A stretch of DNA of 64,000 nucleotides, taken from positions 67,768,961 to 67,832,960 of the forward strand of contig CM024760.1 in assembly GCA_014218235.1 (NCBI GenBank), given 5' to 3'. The position numbers and the translations under genes were made by a program. Shown in pieces: positions 21,448 to 33,160 of this stretch. This stretch comes from Colocasia esculenta (Eukaryota; Streptophyta; Magnoliopsida; Alismatales; Araceae). The notes under the pieces were generated by a model. It was not told where the DNA came from and did no database searches. It worked only from the letters and a program-made list of their open reading frames with translations. Position 1 is the first letter of the stretch, and every line of letters starts with the position of its first letter.

Positions 21448-24400
21448 CTGCGAAACCCATCCCAATGAAATTCGGAATAGTTGTGTCAACCCCGATTGGT
21501 CCTGGTACCAATCTTACAAACCATATACCATCCAGTGAGGTGTTGATTGAAACCCAAAACCTACCAGCAAATTTAATATGTATGGACATGGCGGGGTATG
21601 ATGTGATACTGGGAGCAGACTGGATGTCTGAACATGGGGCTAGTATCAATTGCAGGAGAAGTCGGATAACTTTTAGCCACTACCCAAAACTAGTGTTCAC
21701 TGGGGATAGAAACCGCAGGAGATTGTCAATTATCTCTGCATTACAAGCCAAAAGGATGATGAGGAAAGGTTGCATGGCCTTTCTTGCTGCTGTGATCATC
21801 GCAAAGAAAGAAGTCAAAGTTGAGGACATCCATGTCGTCAGCGAATACGCTGATGTTTTCCCCGAAGACTTGCCAGGAATTCCTCCTGAGTAAGAGGTCG
21901 ATTTTACCATCGAATTGGTCCCTGGAGCAGCACCGGTATCTAGGGCACCATATAGAATGTCCCCCGCAGAACTGAAAGAATTAAAAGAGCAACTGATGGA
22001 ACTGTTAGAGAAGTGTTTCATCCGAACAAGCACATCGCCATGGGGTGCACCTGTCCTCTTCGTCAAGAAGAAAGATGGGTCTATGAGGCTATGCATAGAT
22101 TACAGACAATTGAATCAGTTAACCATCAAGAACAAATACCCTCTGCCGAGAATTGATGAGTTGTTTGATCAATTATCTGGAGCTAGATACTTCTCTAAAA
22201 TAGATCTCCGATCTGGTTATCATCAATTGAGGATCAAAGGAGAAGACATTCACAAGACTACCTTCCGAAGCAGGTATGGGCATTATGAATTTATTGTTAT
22301 GCCTTTTGGACTAACAAATGCCCCTGCAGTTTTCATGCAGTTGATGAATAGCATTTATCGCCCATATCTTGATAAATTTGTGGTGGTATTCATCGATGAT
22401 ATATTGATCTATTCCAAGACAAAGGAAGAGCATGAGGAGCATTTGAGGATTTCATTGCAGATTTTAAGGGAGAACAAACTATATGCCAAGTTAAGTAAAT
22501 GTGAATTCTGGCTTGAGGAGGTATCCTTTTTAGGGCATGTGGTAACCAAAGATGGTATCGTTGTTGATCCATCAAAGGTTGAGGCCGTACTGAAATGGGA
22601 AAGACCGACAAGCGTCACGGAGATCAGGAGCTTTCTCGGATTAGCAGGATATTATCGGAGGTTTATAAAGGATTTCTCAAAGATTGCAGTACCGTTAACC
22701 AAGCTGACTCGGAAGGAAAATCCATTCGTGTGGACCAATGAATGTGAGGAGAGTTTCAACAACTTGAAGAAGTGTCTGACTACTGCTCCTGTCCTCGTCT
22801 TACCCACTGAAGAGGGAGGATTTGAAATTTATTCAGATGCTTCTGGTATTGGATTGGGATGTGTCTTAATGCAACAAGGGAAGGTAATAGCTTATGCTTC
22901 CAGACAGTTGAAGATCCATGAAGTGAATTATCCGGTTCATGACCTAGAGTTGGCAGCTGTAGTATTCGCCCTAAAAATTTGGAGGCATTATATCTATGGT
23001 GAGCAATTTAAGGTCTTTTCTGACCACAAGAGTTTGAAATACTTGTTCTCGTAGAAGGAGCTGAACATGAGACAAAGAAGGTGGTTAGAGTACCTTAAGG
23101 ACTTCGACTTTTCCATTCAATATCACCCTGGGAAAGCCAATGTAGTGGCAGACGCTCTAAGTAGACAACCAGGAGCTATGCTAGCTAGTATGATGCTGGG
23201 CGAATGGAAGTTACTGGAGCAATTTGCAAGTTTGAACATAGACGTGGGAAAGAAGGAAAAACAAGTAATGATTTCAAATCTCCAGATACAATCTGATCTA
23301 CTGACCGAAATCAAGGAGAAACAGGGAGAGGATCCATTTTAGTTGAGATCAGGGAGAAGCTAGAGCAAAGGCCTGACTTTACTCTATCAGCAGAAGGAAG
23401 ATTATTGTTCCGAGGTAGGACATGTGTCCCTGATCATGGAGAACTCAAGAAGAGGTTACTAAATGAAGCTCATTAGTCCAAGTACACGATTCACCCTGGA
23501 TCAACAAAGATGTACCAAGACTTGAAAAGGTCGTACTGGTGGCCAAACATGAAGTGGGATGTGGCTGATCATGTCTCATACTGTCTAACATGTATGAAAG
23601 TCAAGGCCGAGCATTTCCGTACTGCTGGTGGACTGCTACCACTAGAAATCCCGGAATGGAAGTGGGATAGTATCGGTATGGACTTTATCATGGGATTGCC
23701 CAAGACTCGAGGTGGTATGGATGCAATCTGGGTAATCGTTGATCGATTGACTAAGTCGGCTCATTTCTTATCGATTAAGAGCACCTGGTCTATGGATGTA
23801 TTGGCTGCATTATATGTTAAGGAAGTAGTTAGATTGCATGGGGTTCCATCTAGCATAATCTCAGATCGGGACCCTAGATTTACCTCACACTTCTGGAAGG
23901 GTTTACAAGCAGCAATGGGTACTAAAATAAATTTTAGTACTGCCTTCCATCCTCAGACTGATGGACAAACTGAAAGGAACAATCAAATTGTGGAGGATAT
24001 GCTTCGTTCTATGGTGCTAGATTTCAGGGGGCGATGGGATGATCAGTTGTACCTGATGGAGTTTGCTTATAACAACAGCTATCAGGCAAGTATCAAGATG
24101 GCTCCATTTGAAGCCTTATACGACAGGAGTTGCATATCACCCCTTTGTTGGGAAGAGGTTGGGGAGAACCAATGGGTTGGACCCGACTTAATTGAGGCGA
24201 CTGTCAGGAAGGTTCAGATTGTCAAGGAACGTCTGAAGATAGCACAATCCAGACAGAAGAGTTATGCAGACAAGAGAAGGAGAGAACTGGAATTTCAGGT
24301 TGGCGAACATGTTTTCTTGAAGGTCTCACCTTCAAGGGGAATACAAAGATTTGGGATCAAAGGAAAACTAAGTCCCAGATTCATAGGGCCATTTGAAATC

Positions 24401-24715
24401 CTGGAAAGGATTGGTCAGGTGGCGTATAGACTTGCACTACCTCCGCAACTGGCAAACGTGCATAATGTGTTCCACATATTCATGCTGCGGAAGTACTTAT
24501 TCAATGCCGACCATGTAATTGACCACGAGGACTTGGAGATTCGGGAGGACCTTACTTATGAAGAGAGGTCGATCAAACTGCTGGATCGAAAGATTCAACG
24601 ACTCAGGAACCGTACCATACCTATGGTGAAGGTCCAATGGAGTCGAGACGGAGTTACTAATGCTACTTGGGAAATAGAGGAAAGAATGAAGAAAAACCAC
24701 CCAGAACTATTCTAG
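21448..24715 (+). pseudogene. Chromovirus (Tekay/Del-type) pol polyprotein, nearly intact
   Basis: Domain order is protease end (YDVILGADWMSEHGASINC), reverse transcriptase (GSMRLCIDYRQLNQLTIKNK; catalytic FIDDILIY near 22395), RNase H (FEIYSDASGIGLGCVL; ADALSRQPG), integrase with zinc finger (CLTCMKVKAEH) and a DDE core (IGMDFIMGLP, IISDRDPRF, DGQTERNN), and a C-terminal chromodomain-like part (VKVQWSRDGVTNATWEIEE). Only four lesions are seen: TAA at 21891-21893, TAG at 23052-23054 and 23474-23476 (both where Gln is usual), and a one-base frameshift near 23335. The chromodomain in this lineage is thought to steer integration toward heterochromatin. Gag lies in the gap. Confidence 0.92.
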
Positions 24716-24754
24716 GTACGAACCATCACTATTATGCGTAAATTTGAGGACCAA

Positions 24755-24774
24755 ATTTCTTAAGTAGGGGAGGA
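24755..24774 (+). promoter_or_regulatory. Polypurine tract before the 3' LTR
   Basis: A TTTGAGGACCAAATTTCTTA-type block ends pol, followed by AGTAGGGGAGGA directly before TGTAACACCC. This is the standard end of chromovirus internal regions and the priming site for plus-strand synthesis. Confidence 0.8.
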
Positions 24775-25894
24775 TGTAACACCCTGAAAAATTTAGCAAT
24801 TTAAAATTTTCAGAAATAAAGGGGGATAAATTAATTAAAGAGATGGGAGAGACTCCAACACCATGTATTAATGACCCATTAACAAGATTGGGCCAATGGA
24901 GCACATTTGGCCCAAGGATATAAATAATATGGGACAGGGAATTACCCAGAAATTCTTGTATGTAATTATGCCATAATTAGAAAGGGCAAGTTAGGGTTAA
25001 ATTAAGATAAGTAGTCATGTAAAGTAAGCCAAAAACCGAACCCAACTCTAAGAGGGGGTTTCCTAAACCTTTGCTACCTCCTTTGGAGGAAAGAGTCCCA
25101 GATTTCTTGGAAAACAGGGAGCAGAATTCGCAGCCCCTTTCCTAGTCTCGTTAGGACTCTTAACTACAACCTAAATCTATAAAAACTCATCCTCAAACTC
25201 TTGGGGAAGGTTTAACAATGAGTTGGGGTCATTTGGAGGCAGGCTAGAACTTCTGAGGAGCAGGAGAAAGGCTGGGAACCCGGAGCTTCATCCCCTGCAT
25301 CCTCTGTTGCATCCAGAATATCGACTAGTCTTAGATCTTCGTAAAGATAGGTGTTCTCGAGGCAAGATTAAAGAAAACCAACACCATCATGTAGTTCTTT
25401 GAGTCTAGTTTCATTTGCAATTGGTTTGACTTGTTTTCATAGAGTATACATTGAGTATTCGTGATTTTCCCGAAGTCTCGCACAATTAGGGATTTTCCCG
25501 TTCTTCTTATTATGCACACGATTCAAGACAGAATTTGACTAAATTTTCTTCATGACAGTTCTTCCACGTGAAGTCACGATCATCTTCTATGTTGGATGTT
25601 TTGTCCAAAAGTCTTTCATTAGAGAGTTAGGAGCATGACAAGAGAGTCTCTGCATGATATTGTGATTTCGGGCTACATTAGATTTTTGTTATTCACATGT
25701 TTTCTCGGGATTCGAGACCGAATTAGATCAAACCCTCAACATCAAAATTTTTCTACTAGTTGTCCTCGTCATCTTTCATGTTGAACATTTTATCTAACTA
25801 TCATTCGTTAGAGAGTTATGAGTGGTGAAAGTGAATCACTGCATGATACGTGTTATCTAGTTACACCTGACCATGTGTTTGGTTCTGGAAGGGC

Positions 25895-26298
25895 CACTAG
25901 TGTCGACACTACTTGAGGTAGTGTCGACACACTGTCCCAAAATTGCCCAGATGGTGTTCTGGGAAGGTCTCTAGTGTCGACACTACCTGAGCTAGTGTCG
26001 ACACACTGTCCCAGTTGACCCAGAAGGTTTTCTGGAAAACTGATCTAGTGTCGACACCACCTGTGCTAGTGTTGACACACTTTCCCATATTGGCCAGAAG
26101 GTTTTCTGGAAACTGCCTCTAGTGTCGACACCACCTGAGCTAGTGTCGACACTACTTGACCTTTTTGCCTTGTATTTGATGCACTGTGTCGACACTACCT
26201 GAACTAGTGTCGACACTACCTGACCAGTTTTGCATGATTTTGTCCTGTGTTTGAAGCCCTGTGTCGACACCACTTGAACTAGTGTCGACACTACCCTT
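25895..26298. repeat. GTGTCGACAC dyad array in the chromovirus LTR
   Basis: About eleven copies of CTAGTGTCGACAC or close variants, in pairs separated by CTACCTGAG-like pieces. Pairs are spaced by a longer stretch containing ACTGTCCCA and TTCTGGGAA, giving a composite unit of about 70 bp. The array at 53765-54160, inside a copia LTR, shares both the dyads and the spacer words. Confidence 0.9.
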
Positions 26299-27300
26299 AC
26301 AAGAAATTTGCATATTTTAGGTCTGATCATCTCATGATGTCTACTAGCATGTGCATGATGTTATATAGTATGCATGGACCTAAAATAAGTCAACCCATTG
26401 AAAAATAGTAATGATATGAATACGATTCTAATGTGTAATTGAGATTGATCTTATGTCCATTAGATTATCTTGTGATCTTGCTTATTGTCAATTGATAAGA
26501 TAAGAATATGATATGAATTTGGGAATGAATACATGTTAGTGTGGACATGTTAGTGGTGTTAATGTTATGATTTGCATATGAGTTTCATGGTTACATGTTT
26601 TCCGGTGTTCAATTGATTATTTGTCATATGCATACATGTTAGGAAAGCACGTGTTCTACATACGATCTGTCTTTAGAAACATCCTCATGTCAAGACATTA
26701 ATGAACTATGAAACATAAGATACGTCGTTATCCTGCCTTGTTCTTTTGAGCTGTTTGTCATTCCTTGACTGTATGAATGATCATGTTCCTTTTACTACGA
26801 GCTTGTTGTTGAAACTCTGTGGCCATAATATGAATCTGTTTGTTAGGCACAACGTGGGACTCCGGTCCAAAAAAACTTGATCCAATGCCTGTGCAATAGG
26901 GGCTCTGTCCGGTCCTGGGGAGGAGCGCCCCAACGTACTTGTTAACCGCGGGAGTATGGACTCTTGGTGCTTGGCATAGCACACTGACATGCAAGATTGT
27001 GAAAATGTGCCTCCTGTTTGACATGATAAGTTTGACTTGACATGATATGATACGTTTGTTCTTGTGAACACATGAGCTCTGCTTGAATATGGCCTATCTC
27101 TTCTTACATGATTTTATTCTTGAATTATTTGTCCATTGTATATGGAACTCGACATTTGATCTGATATGATATCCGTTATACCTTGCTATTCGATCTGTTA
27201 GTATTGCATACATTGTCATCATACTCATGTGCATATCTGCCTATTTAAAATGTTAATCATGTATATTAGTGCCCGCACGTTATTGAGATGTAAATCCTAC

Positions 27301-27346
27301 TGAGCTAGTTCGCTCACCCCTATCATCCTGCCCTTTTTCAGGTAGT
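27301..27346 (+). promoter_or_regulatory. Conserved LTR hairpin and AGGTAGTG motif
   Basis: Arms TGAGC (27301-27305) and GCTCA (27312-27316), loop TAGTTC. A pyrimidine run then leads to CAGGTAGTG at 27339. It lies about 345 bp from the LTR 3' end. Confidence 0.55.
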
Positions 27347-27658
27347 GATGAAGAACCCGTGGAGTCAGATGGGACTGGGCAAGAGTGACGAGCACCCGTC
27401 CTAGAAGTAGTTGACAGTTTAGAAATAGACATATGAGTAGTTGATGTATTATAAAAACATTGTTATTTGATTAATAAACAATTTTCAGTTGATTCTTCTC
27501 ATGTGAGGTTGTATCTAGTTGAATGGAATGAAATAAGGTATATGTTTGGTGACCATAGTATAGTCTCGAATGTGTTATTATATTCAACTGTGATACGCCT
27601 GTTTGTATCGTTCACGTCCCCTGGTATTTATTCCGCTGCTAAATATCGGGGCGTGACA

Positions 27659-27700
27659 GCGTGGGTCTACTGAGATTTGTAATGAGTTAATAACTATAGC
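27659..27700 (+). mobile_element. LARD internal fragment, first piece
   Basis: GTGGGTCTACTGAGATTTGT and the next bases match the start of the internal region of the LARD at 33388-42827 (there on the minus strand, just after its PBS). The PBS itself is missing. The match resumes at 30661 after the inserted solo LTR. Confidence 0.7.
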
Positions 27701-30660
27701 TGTAATCCCTCGACGTGGAATATCGGAGTAGAATTACAGTTAATTAAATAGTACAGAGCGAGAAATAGACAACAAACCATTGCACAATTGGAATAATACC
27801 AAATAAAATCTAACTTCATTAATAATTCTTCAACTAACTATTACATCCACTAATCAGAGCCAAAACTAGGGCCCAGAGTACTTTATTCAAATCCAAACTA
27901 TTACATATTGACTGACTCATAACTAACTAACTAACTAATAAGCACGAGTTGTCGAAATGAGTCACTCCTGAGCATCCTCCTCATTCCCTTCCTCGTGAAT
28001 GTGGTAATCTCTATCAGACTCACCTAAAACACATGAAATAAATAGTGTAGGATGAGCGATAAATGCCTAGTAGGACTTAATATCTCATATAGATAAGCAT
28101 GCTTAAAATGATTAATGTCTAAAAGGTAGGATAACTAGAGAGAACGACGAGTACAGACTAGAGAGAAATGCCGCATGATAACGAGAAATAGTAGCACATT
28201 GCACAAGAGTATACCACAACAAGTAGGATAACAGATTGGCCATATAATGAGATAGCAAGTAAAGTTGCATAACAGTGCACTGGTCATGATCCAATGTATT
28301 GGTAGATATTCTTTCAACCACGAGTTCAAGTAATATATATATCATGAATGTTTGATTGTCATAGATTAAATCTTGAGAGTCATGCATTAGGTGGATGCCA
28401 AACACCCAGATCATTAAACCCCCACGAGTTATAGCCTTTTGGGCGCTCTTCTCAGGACCAGATTGAGCCCTTATAATGTTGCCTAGCATATTCATGTTTT
28501 TATCTTAGACAATCACAAGATGGCCAATAGAGTACCAAGAATAGATGAGACTAAGTGATGAATAGATGAGAGTCTAGAGACAACGTGAATAGATGAGAGT
28601 GTAGAGATAGTAGCCGAGAACAGGGACATATTCATAAAACAACGATAAACAAGAGAAAGTAATAGTTTCACAGTACTAGGTCATGTGCTTGCAGTCTGAT
28701 AGAAGTCACAACCGCCCACTAGCCGTGCCATAACACAGACCAGCGGTCTGGCATGATCCCTAGGTAAGAAAGAACAAAGTAAAGCCGTTTGGATCATGCT
28801 GATCCCTAGGGGTGTAAAGGGTTTTAAGGGTACGACCAGCTCGTCGGCAATGGACGTGCGCCAAAGCCAAAGAGACTTATAGAGGCCTTGACAAGGAGTC
28901 CCTGGTCCAATCAGGAGTATTCCCAACGGAGAGGTGGTCCATGCCAAGAAAGAAGTATGTAACGAAACGTTGTCCATCTTGCCTCGTGTCTTCGAAGGTA
29001 GAGGGACATGATAATTGTATGCAAACGTGCGAATAAAATGAAGACAAGTGTCATTTAAATAATGGGAGATTAAGTAAATAATTACACTTAATTACCAGAT
29101 ATAGTTTTGAGTAATTTAACAAGGTCTCATGGCAAAACATTAATGTTTAGGCTGTACAAGTGCTAAGCAATTATGGGAGCATGTAAAATCGTGCACATGA
29201 CTTTTAAATTAATTAAAATCATGAGAATAATACCCAATATTACTTAGCAGGTCGTTACTGTTCAGTTCAGTGCTTATTTAGGGTTAAATAGGGATTTAAT
29301 GGGGTAAAGATCAGGGGTATAAGAGCAATTTAGTGTTCTCGCCCCATTACTAAAATCACGATGGGGGTATCCGTCGCGTTTTAGGTCGGGACATAGCAGC
29401 CGGTCGCGACAGTTGAACCGGGCCGGTCATGTGATAAATAACGACGACTCGAGCCGTCACATTCAAGACACGACGGTTCGGCCAGTTGCGTCCCTTCTAA
29501 GATCGACGGGTCGGGCCGTCGCGATTTCAGAAGGGCGGCCTAAACCCAAAAGGGAAATCAGCCCCTTTTATGGTGGGGTCCCTCCTTCCATGCATGACAC
29601 TGGGTCGATCTAAAATCCGTATAAGATCATAGGAACATCTAAAAATCATGAAACTAGTTTTGAATGAATGTAGACATTACATGTATCAACAAACATGAGT
29701 AATTAGAAAATAGACAAGTATTGGGCATGTTTTAGTTAGGTTACATTCGGTGACCTAAAACAAGCACAGCCATGGAAAATGATTTAATTCGCATAGGATG
29801 CATGATGAAAATTGGGGAAAATAGGATCATTAAAGCCCTAACATCATGCAGTATCTAAGATAAAAGCTTCATGGCATGGGATCAAGTATATTCAGGGATT
29901 GGAGGCAAGCATGAAGGTTTGGATACATGATGATGACGAAAATTAGAGCATTAATACTCTTACATGGAGCAATGAAATTTAGGGCAAACATAGAGCTTTG
30001 ATAGAGGGGATTAAGGTCTACCTAGGGTTGAGTTTAATTAGGTTAAGCTTGAGAGATTGCCTACCTTTTCACGCTATAATGAAAACCTAGGGTTTTGGAC
30101 GAAGTAGAAGGTGAGATCCTCTTGCTCCAAGCCCTTCCTCTCCTTGCTCCTCGTCCTTAGCCTCCTCTCTTCGTTCTCCAGAGCTCCAGCAACAAAATGA
30201 GGCATGGTAGACACGAATTAGTGGTCTATTAGGTTGTTTAAGAGTCCCTCTCTCTTCCAACTCTTCCTTCTCCTCTTAGCTATGAATTTCTATCTTTATC
30301 TCCCTATTTTCTTACATTTATCAACCTAATAGGATAGGAGAGAGGTCTAATTTTGTGGAAATGGGTTAGGATGGGATGAGGACTCCTATTTAGGATAATT
30401 ACATCTCATTTAGTCTTTATCTTACCCTTTTATATTTATTACTATTTTTATAGCGAATTTAACTTAATTATCTCCCATCCAAAGATGAGCTCTTGGCTTT
30501 TTGGCTCATTACTTCTTATGTGGACCATTAGTATAACCCATCTACTAATTTAGCTTATTGGGTTTTTGATTAAATTCCCTTTATTCAAATTTAAATATAT
30601 TTATCACATTTTATTTTAATTTATACTATTTATCATTATTTAAAAATCAGAGTTGCTACA
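27701..30660 (-). mobile_element. Solo chromovirus-type LTR, minus strand, about 2.96 kb
   Basis: On the minus strand it starts TGTAGCAACTC and ends GGGATTACA. The five bases before it are ATAGC and after it ATAGT, a 4-of-5 target duplication. The flanking sequence joins into one continuous LARD-like internal stretch when the insert is removed. No internal region is present, so it is a solo LTR left by recombination. It has GTCGCGA-type dyads at about 29365-29530. Confidence 0.85.
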
Positions 30661-31772
30661 ATAGTTGTCCCAAAGAAAGGTACTAGTACGCTGCTGACAT
30701 TGTCCGACTAGTGTTAGGCTTGTGCTTTCAATTGTTTTGTAGGCGTGCGGCTTCCCTGCAAGGTTCGTGTGCGTGCTGCAAGTAGGTTGCACCTGTTGCT
30801 ATGTCGAGTGCGTGGCGAGTGTGGTCGCTTGGTGTGTTCGTGCCGTGGTGGCGCGGTTGGTGGTTGACTCGCTGGTAGTGGTCTTCCCCGTGTGGAGGAC
30901 GATTGCAGGCAAGTCCAAGTGCGGTGCTGTTGGTCGTCTTCATCGCATTTGGGTGCGTGTGTGTCACGAAGGCTAAGAGAGCCTGTGTGTGGTGTGGCCT
31001 TCACTGGTGCAAAGTTGTTGTCTGTGGAACCGGTCGAAGTGTTCCTGCCTTGTTGCCTATTCCCTTGTTGTTCGGGTGTGTGCTGCGTTGGTTGTGTGTG
31101 TGGTCTCTTGTCTATGCGTTGTTAGGCGATGTGCTCTGCTTGGTCAGCATTGTTGCTCGAGCTAAGCAGGTGTTCTGTGTGCCATGTTGCATCGCTGGTT
31201 GAGCGCTGCGACACTTGTCTATGGATGTTTGTCGGCCTTGTGCTGGCTGGTTGTGAGCTCTGGTGAGGTGCTCCCAGAGTCTTTCTCTGTTGGTTCTGGA
31301 GGAAGTGAGTTTTCCCCAAAGCTGTGTTGTGCTCGTTTCTGGTTGTTTTTGTGTTGCCCTCTGGGTTGAGGTGCATCGCTTGGTTGCCCTGTGTTCTAGT
31401 GACGTTTCCCATAACTGTTTGTTGTTTTCTTGGCGAGTATTTCTCCCAGGACTATTTCGTGCTCATTTATATTGTTGTTGTGTTGCTTCAGGGCCTGAGA
31501 TATACAGCTGATTTGGCTGGTGCATTCTAGCGGGTTTTCTCAAAACTGTGCCTTGGTGGTTCTGGTGGAGGTTCTCCCAAGATAGGCTTGTGTCGCTTCT
31601 GCAATTCTACTTGCTGCGGTGTTCTCTTTGAAGGTTTATGTTGTTTGGTCATTTGGGTTGTGCGTTCTGGTGAGGTTCTCCCAGGACGTCTCTTGGAGCT
31701 TTTGGTGGAGGTTCTCCCCAAAGCTGCCCTGTGTTTGTTTTGGTCGTCGTTGCTCTCTCTCCTTATAGAGAT
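30661..31772 (+). mobile_element. LARD internal fragment, second piece
   Basis: Starts ATAGTTGTCCCAAAGAAAGG and matches the minus strand of the LARD internal region from about 39755 down to about 38560. It contains several repeats of a TTCTGGTGAGGTTCTCCC-type unit. It stops abruptly at 31773 where a Sirevirus LTR starts. Open frames here are not related to any protein I know. Confidence 0.8.
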
Positions 31773-31994
31773 TGTTGGGTTACAATGTGTATGATGATTG
31801 TGCTTCAATGTTTTTTATGATGTTTGACATAGTTGATGGTGAATTAATGTTTGTAACATGATCAAGACATGGAAGAAATGATCAAGTAAAAATTTTCTAT
31901 GACTATCCATGTATTCATTATATCTTACTTGAAATATTATTTCATGTAGGTGTTAATGAACATTAAAGAGAAGCAACCAAATCCATGTGCAAAA

Positions 31995-32245
31995 GTCTGG
32001 AAAGACACATCAAGTACTCACCTGTTGACAACCAAGATGTCACCTGTCGACAGATAGGCAATCCAGGAACATACAATCTACTGGAAGTTCAAATGGAGCA
32101 GTAGCTGTCGACAGATGGAGTATACCTGTCGACAGATAAGAGTCGTCTGTCGATAGCCAGATGGAACCTATTTTTAGTAGTACCTTTCGACAGCTGTGAT
32201 GTAGTATCTTTCGACAGCTGTGATGTACCTATCGACAGCCGAAGG
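31995..32245. repeat. CTGTCGACAG array upstream of the copia TATA box
   Basis: About nine exact or near copies of CTGTCGACAG (CTGTTGACA, CTGTCGATAG, TTTCGACAGC). Spacing is irregular, about 20-40 bp. Confidence 0.8.
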
Positions 32246-32323
32246 ATAAGTCTCAATACGAGATTTTGATGTCATCTATATTAGGGTGTCTTCTTTTAAC
32301 ACGACTCTCCATATTTGGACACC

Positions 32324-32334
32324 ACTATATATAG
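32324..32334 (+). promoter_or_regulatory. TATA box of the Sirevirus LTR promoter
   Basis: CTATATATAG, about 550 bp from the LTR start and about 80 bp after the repeat array. Confidence 0.7.
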
Positions 32335-33087
32335 ATTATGTAGAGGTATTTTCACAGAGAGAAGCCACCATAGCAAAACCCTAAGCAAAGGTCAAGAAGA
32401 GAGGTTTCTCCCTGCATCTCTGCTGCTCTGCTTCAATCCTCCTGCCTGTTCCAGGAAGATCCAACGTGAACGAGGAATTGAAGTCAGTCCGTCCACGAAT
32501 CAAGCATCATCTACATCATCTGATCATCATCAACTCGAAGCTTGGGGTTCTTCTGGACAACCACCACGAAGAGTTCACATCTGGATTTGTTTATACATCT
32601 TAGAACTCTTCTTCTTTCCACTTTTCACTACTGTGTGTGTGTGGCAGTGGTTTAAGCGTCCCGTGTGCTTGATCCACATGTGTGTAGTTATTCTGAGAGC
32701 GTGTTTTCCTCAGACAACGTGCTTGTGTGTGTTATTGGTTGAACTCGCTTCTATAAGCAATCTTTCTGCGTGTGTGTGTGGACAGTGAACGTAGGATACA
32801 CAAGTTGTGTACTCCGAACCACCTTAAATCTTCATGTCTTGTGGTTTGCACGTATTTACGGTAGATGTTTGGTAGGCACAAATATTTGTTCACACACTTC
32901 ATAGATTGCTAATTTCCTAATCTCAATCAGCATACACATCAAGGCTAGAATTCGATTCACATCTGTTCAAGTTTTTCTTAAGTCAGTGTTCACATCGAAA
33001 AGAAGGTTAAAGTATTTTTAATATGTAGTAATCTATTCAACGCCCCTTCTAGACTACTGTCTTAGGTGATTTTGTGCATCTTTCATT

Positions 33088-33099
33088 TGGTATCAGAGC
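33088..33099 (+). promoter_or_regulatory. Primer binding site of the Sirevirus
   Basis: TGGTATCAGAGC, complementary to the 3' end of initiator methionine tRNA, the standard primer of copia elements. It fixes the LTR border and the plus orientation. Confidence 0.9.
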
Positions 33100-33160
33100 A
33101 GGGTTTCTCCGGTTTACAGCTTTACTAGCTTGATCTCACGATCAGGAGTGATCCTGTTTA

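Larger units (their letters stand above)
24775..27658 (+). mobile_element. Chromovirus 3' LTR, about 2.9 kb
   Basis: Begins TGTAACACCC right after the polypurine tract and ends GGGGCGTGACA. It holds a GTGTCGACAC array (25895-26298), a TATA-like TATATAG at 26362, and the conserved hairpin near its 3' end. What follows at 27659 is not a fresh target site but an internal sequence resembling the LARD, missing its PBS. Confidence 0.85.
31773..33085 (+). mobile_element. Sirevirus-type copia 5' LTR, about 1.3 kb
   Basis: Starts TGTTGGGTTACAATG and ends CTTTCA, two bases before a methionine-tRNA PBS. It contains a CTGTCGACAG array (31995-32245) and a TATA box at 32325 (CTATATATAG) about 80 bases later. 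The transcript would start shortly after that. The open frame at 32315-32788 lies in the leader and resembles no protein. Confidence 0.85.

Noticed and set aside
25895..26298. CRISPR-like repeat array
   Set aside because: Repeat words are short palindromes with irregular spacing, inside a plant LTR, with no cas genes; spacers are themselves homologous between units.
26758..27071. Minus-strand frames in the chromovirus LTR
   Set aside because: Non-coding LTR, no conserved domain, and not shared with related LTRs.
32315..32788. 157-codon open frame as a gene
   Set aside because: It lies in the LTR/leader right after the TATA box, ends in low-complexity GTGT-derived sequence and resembles no protein.
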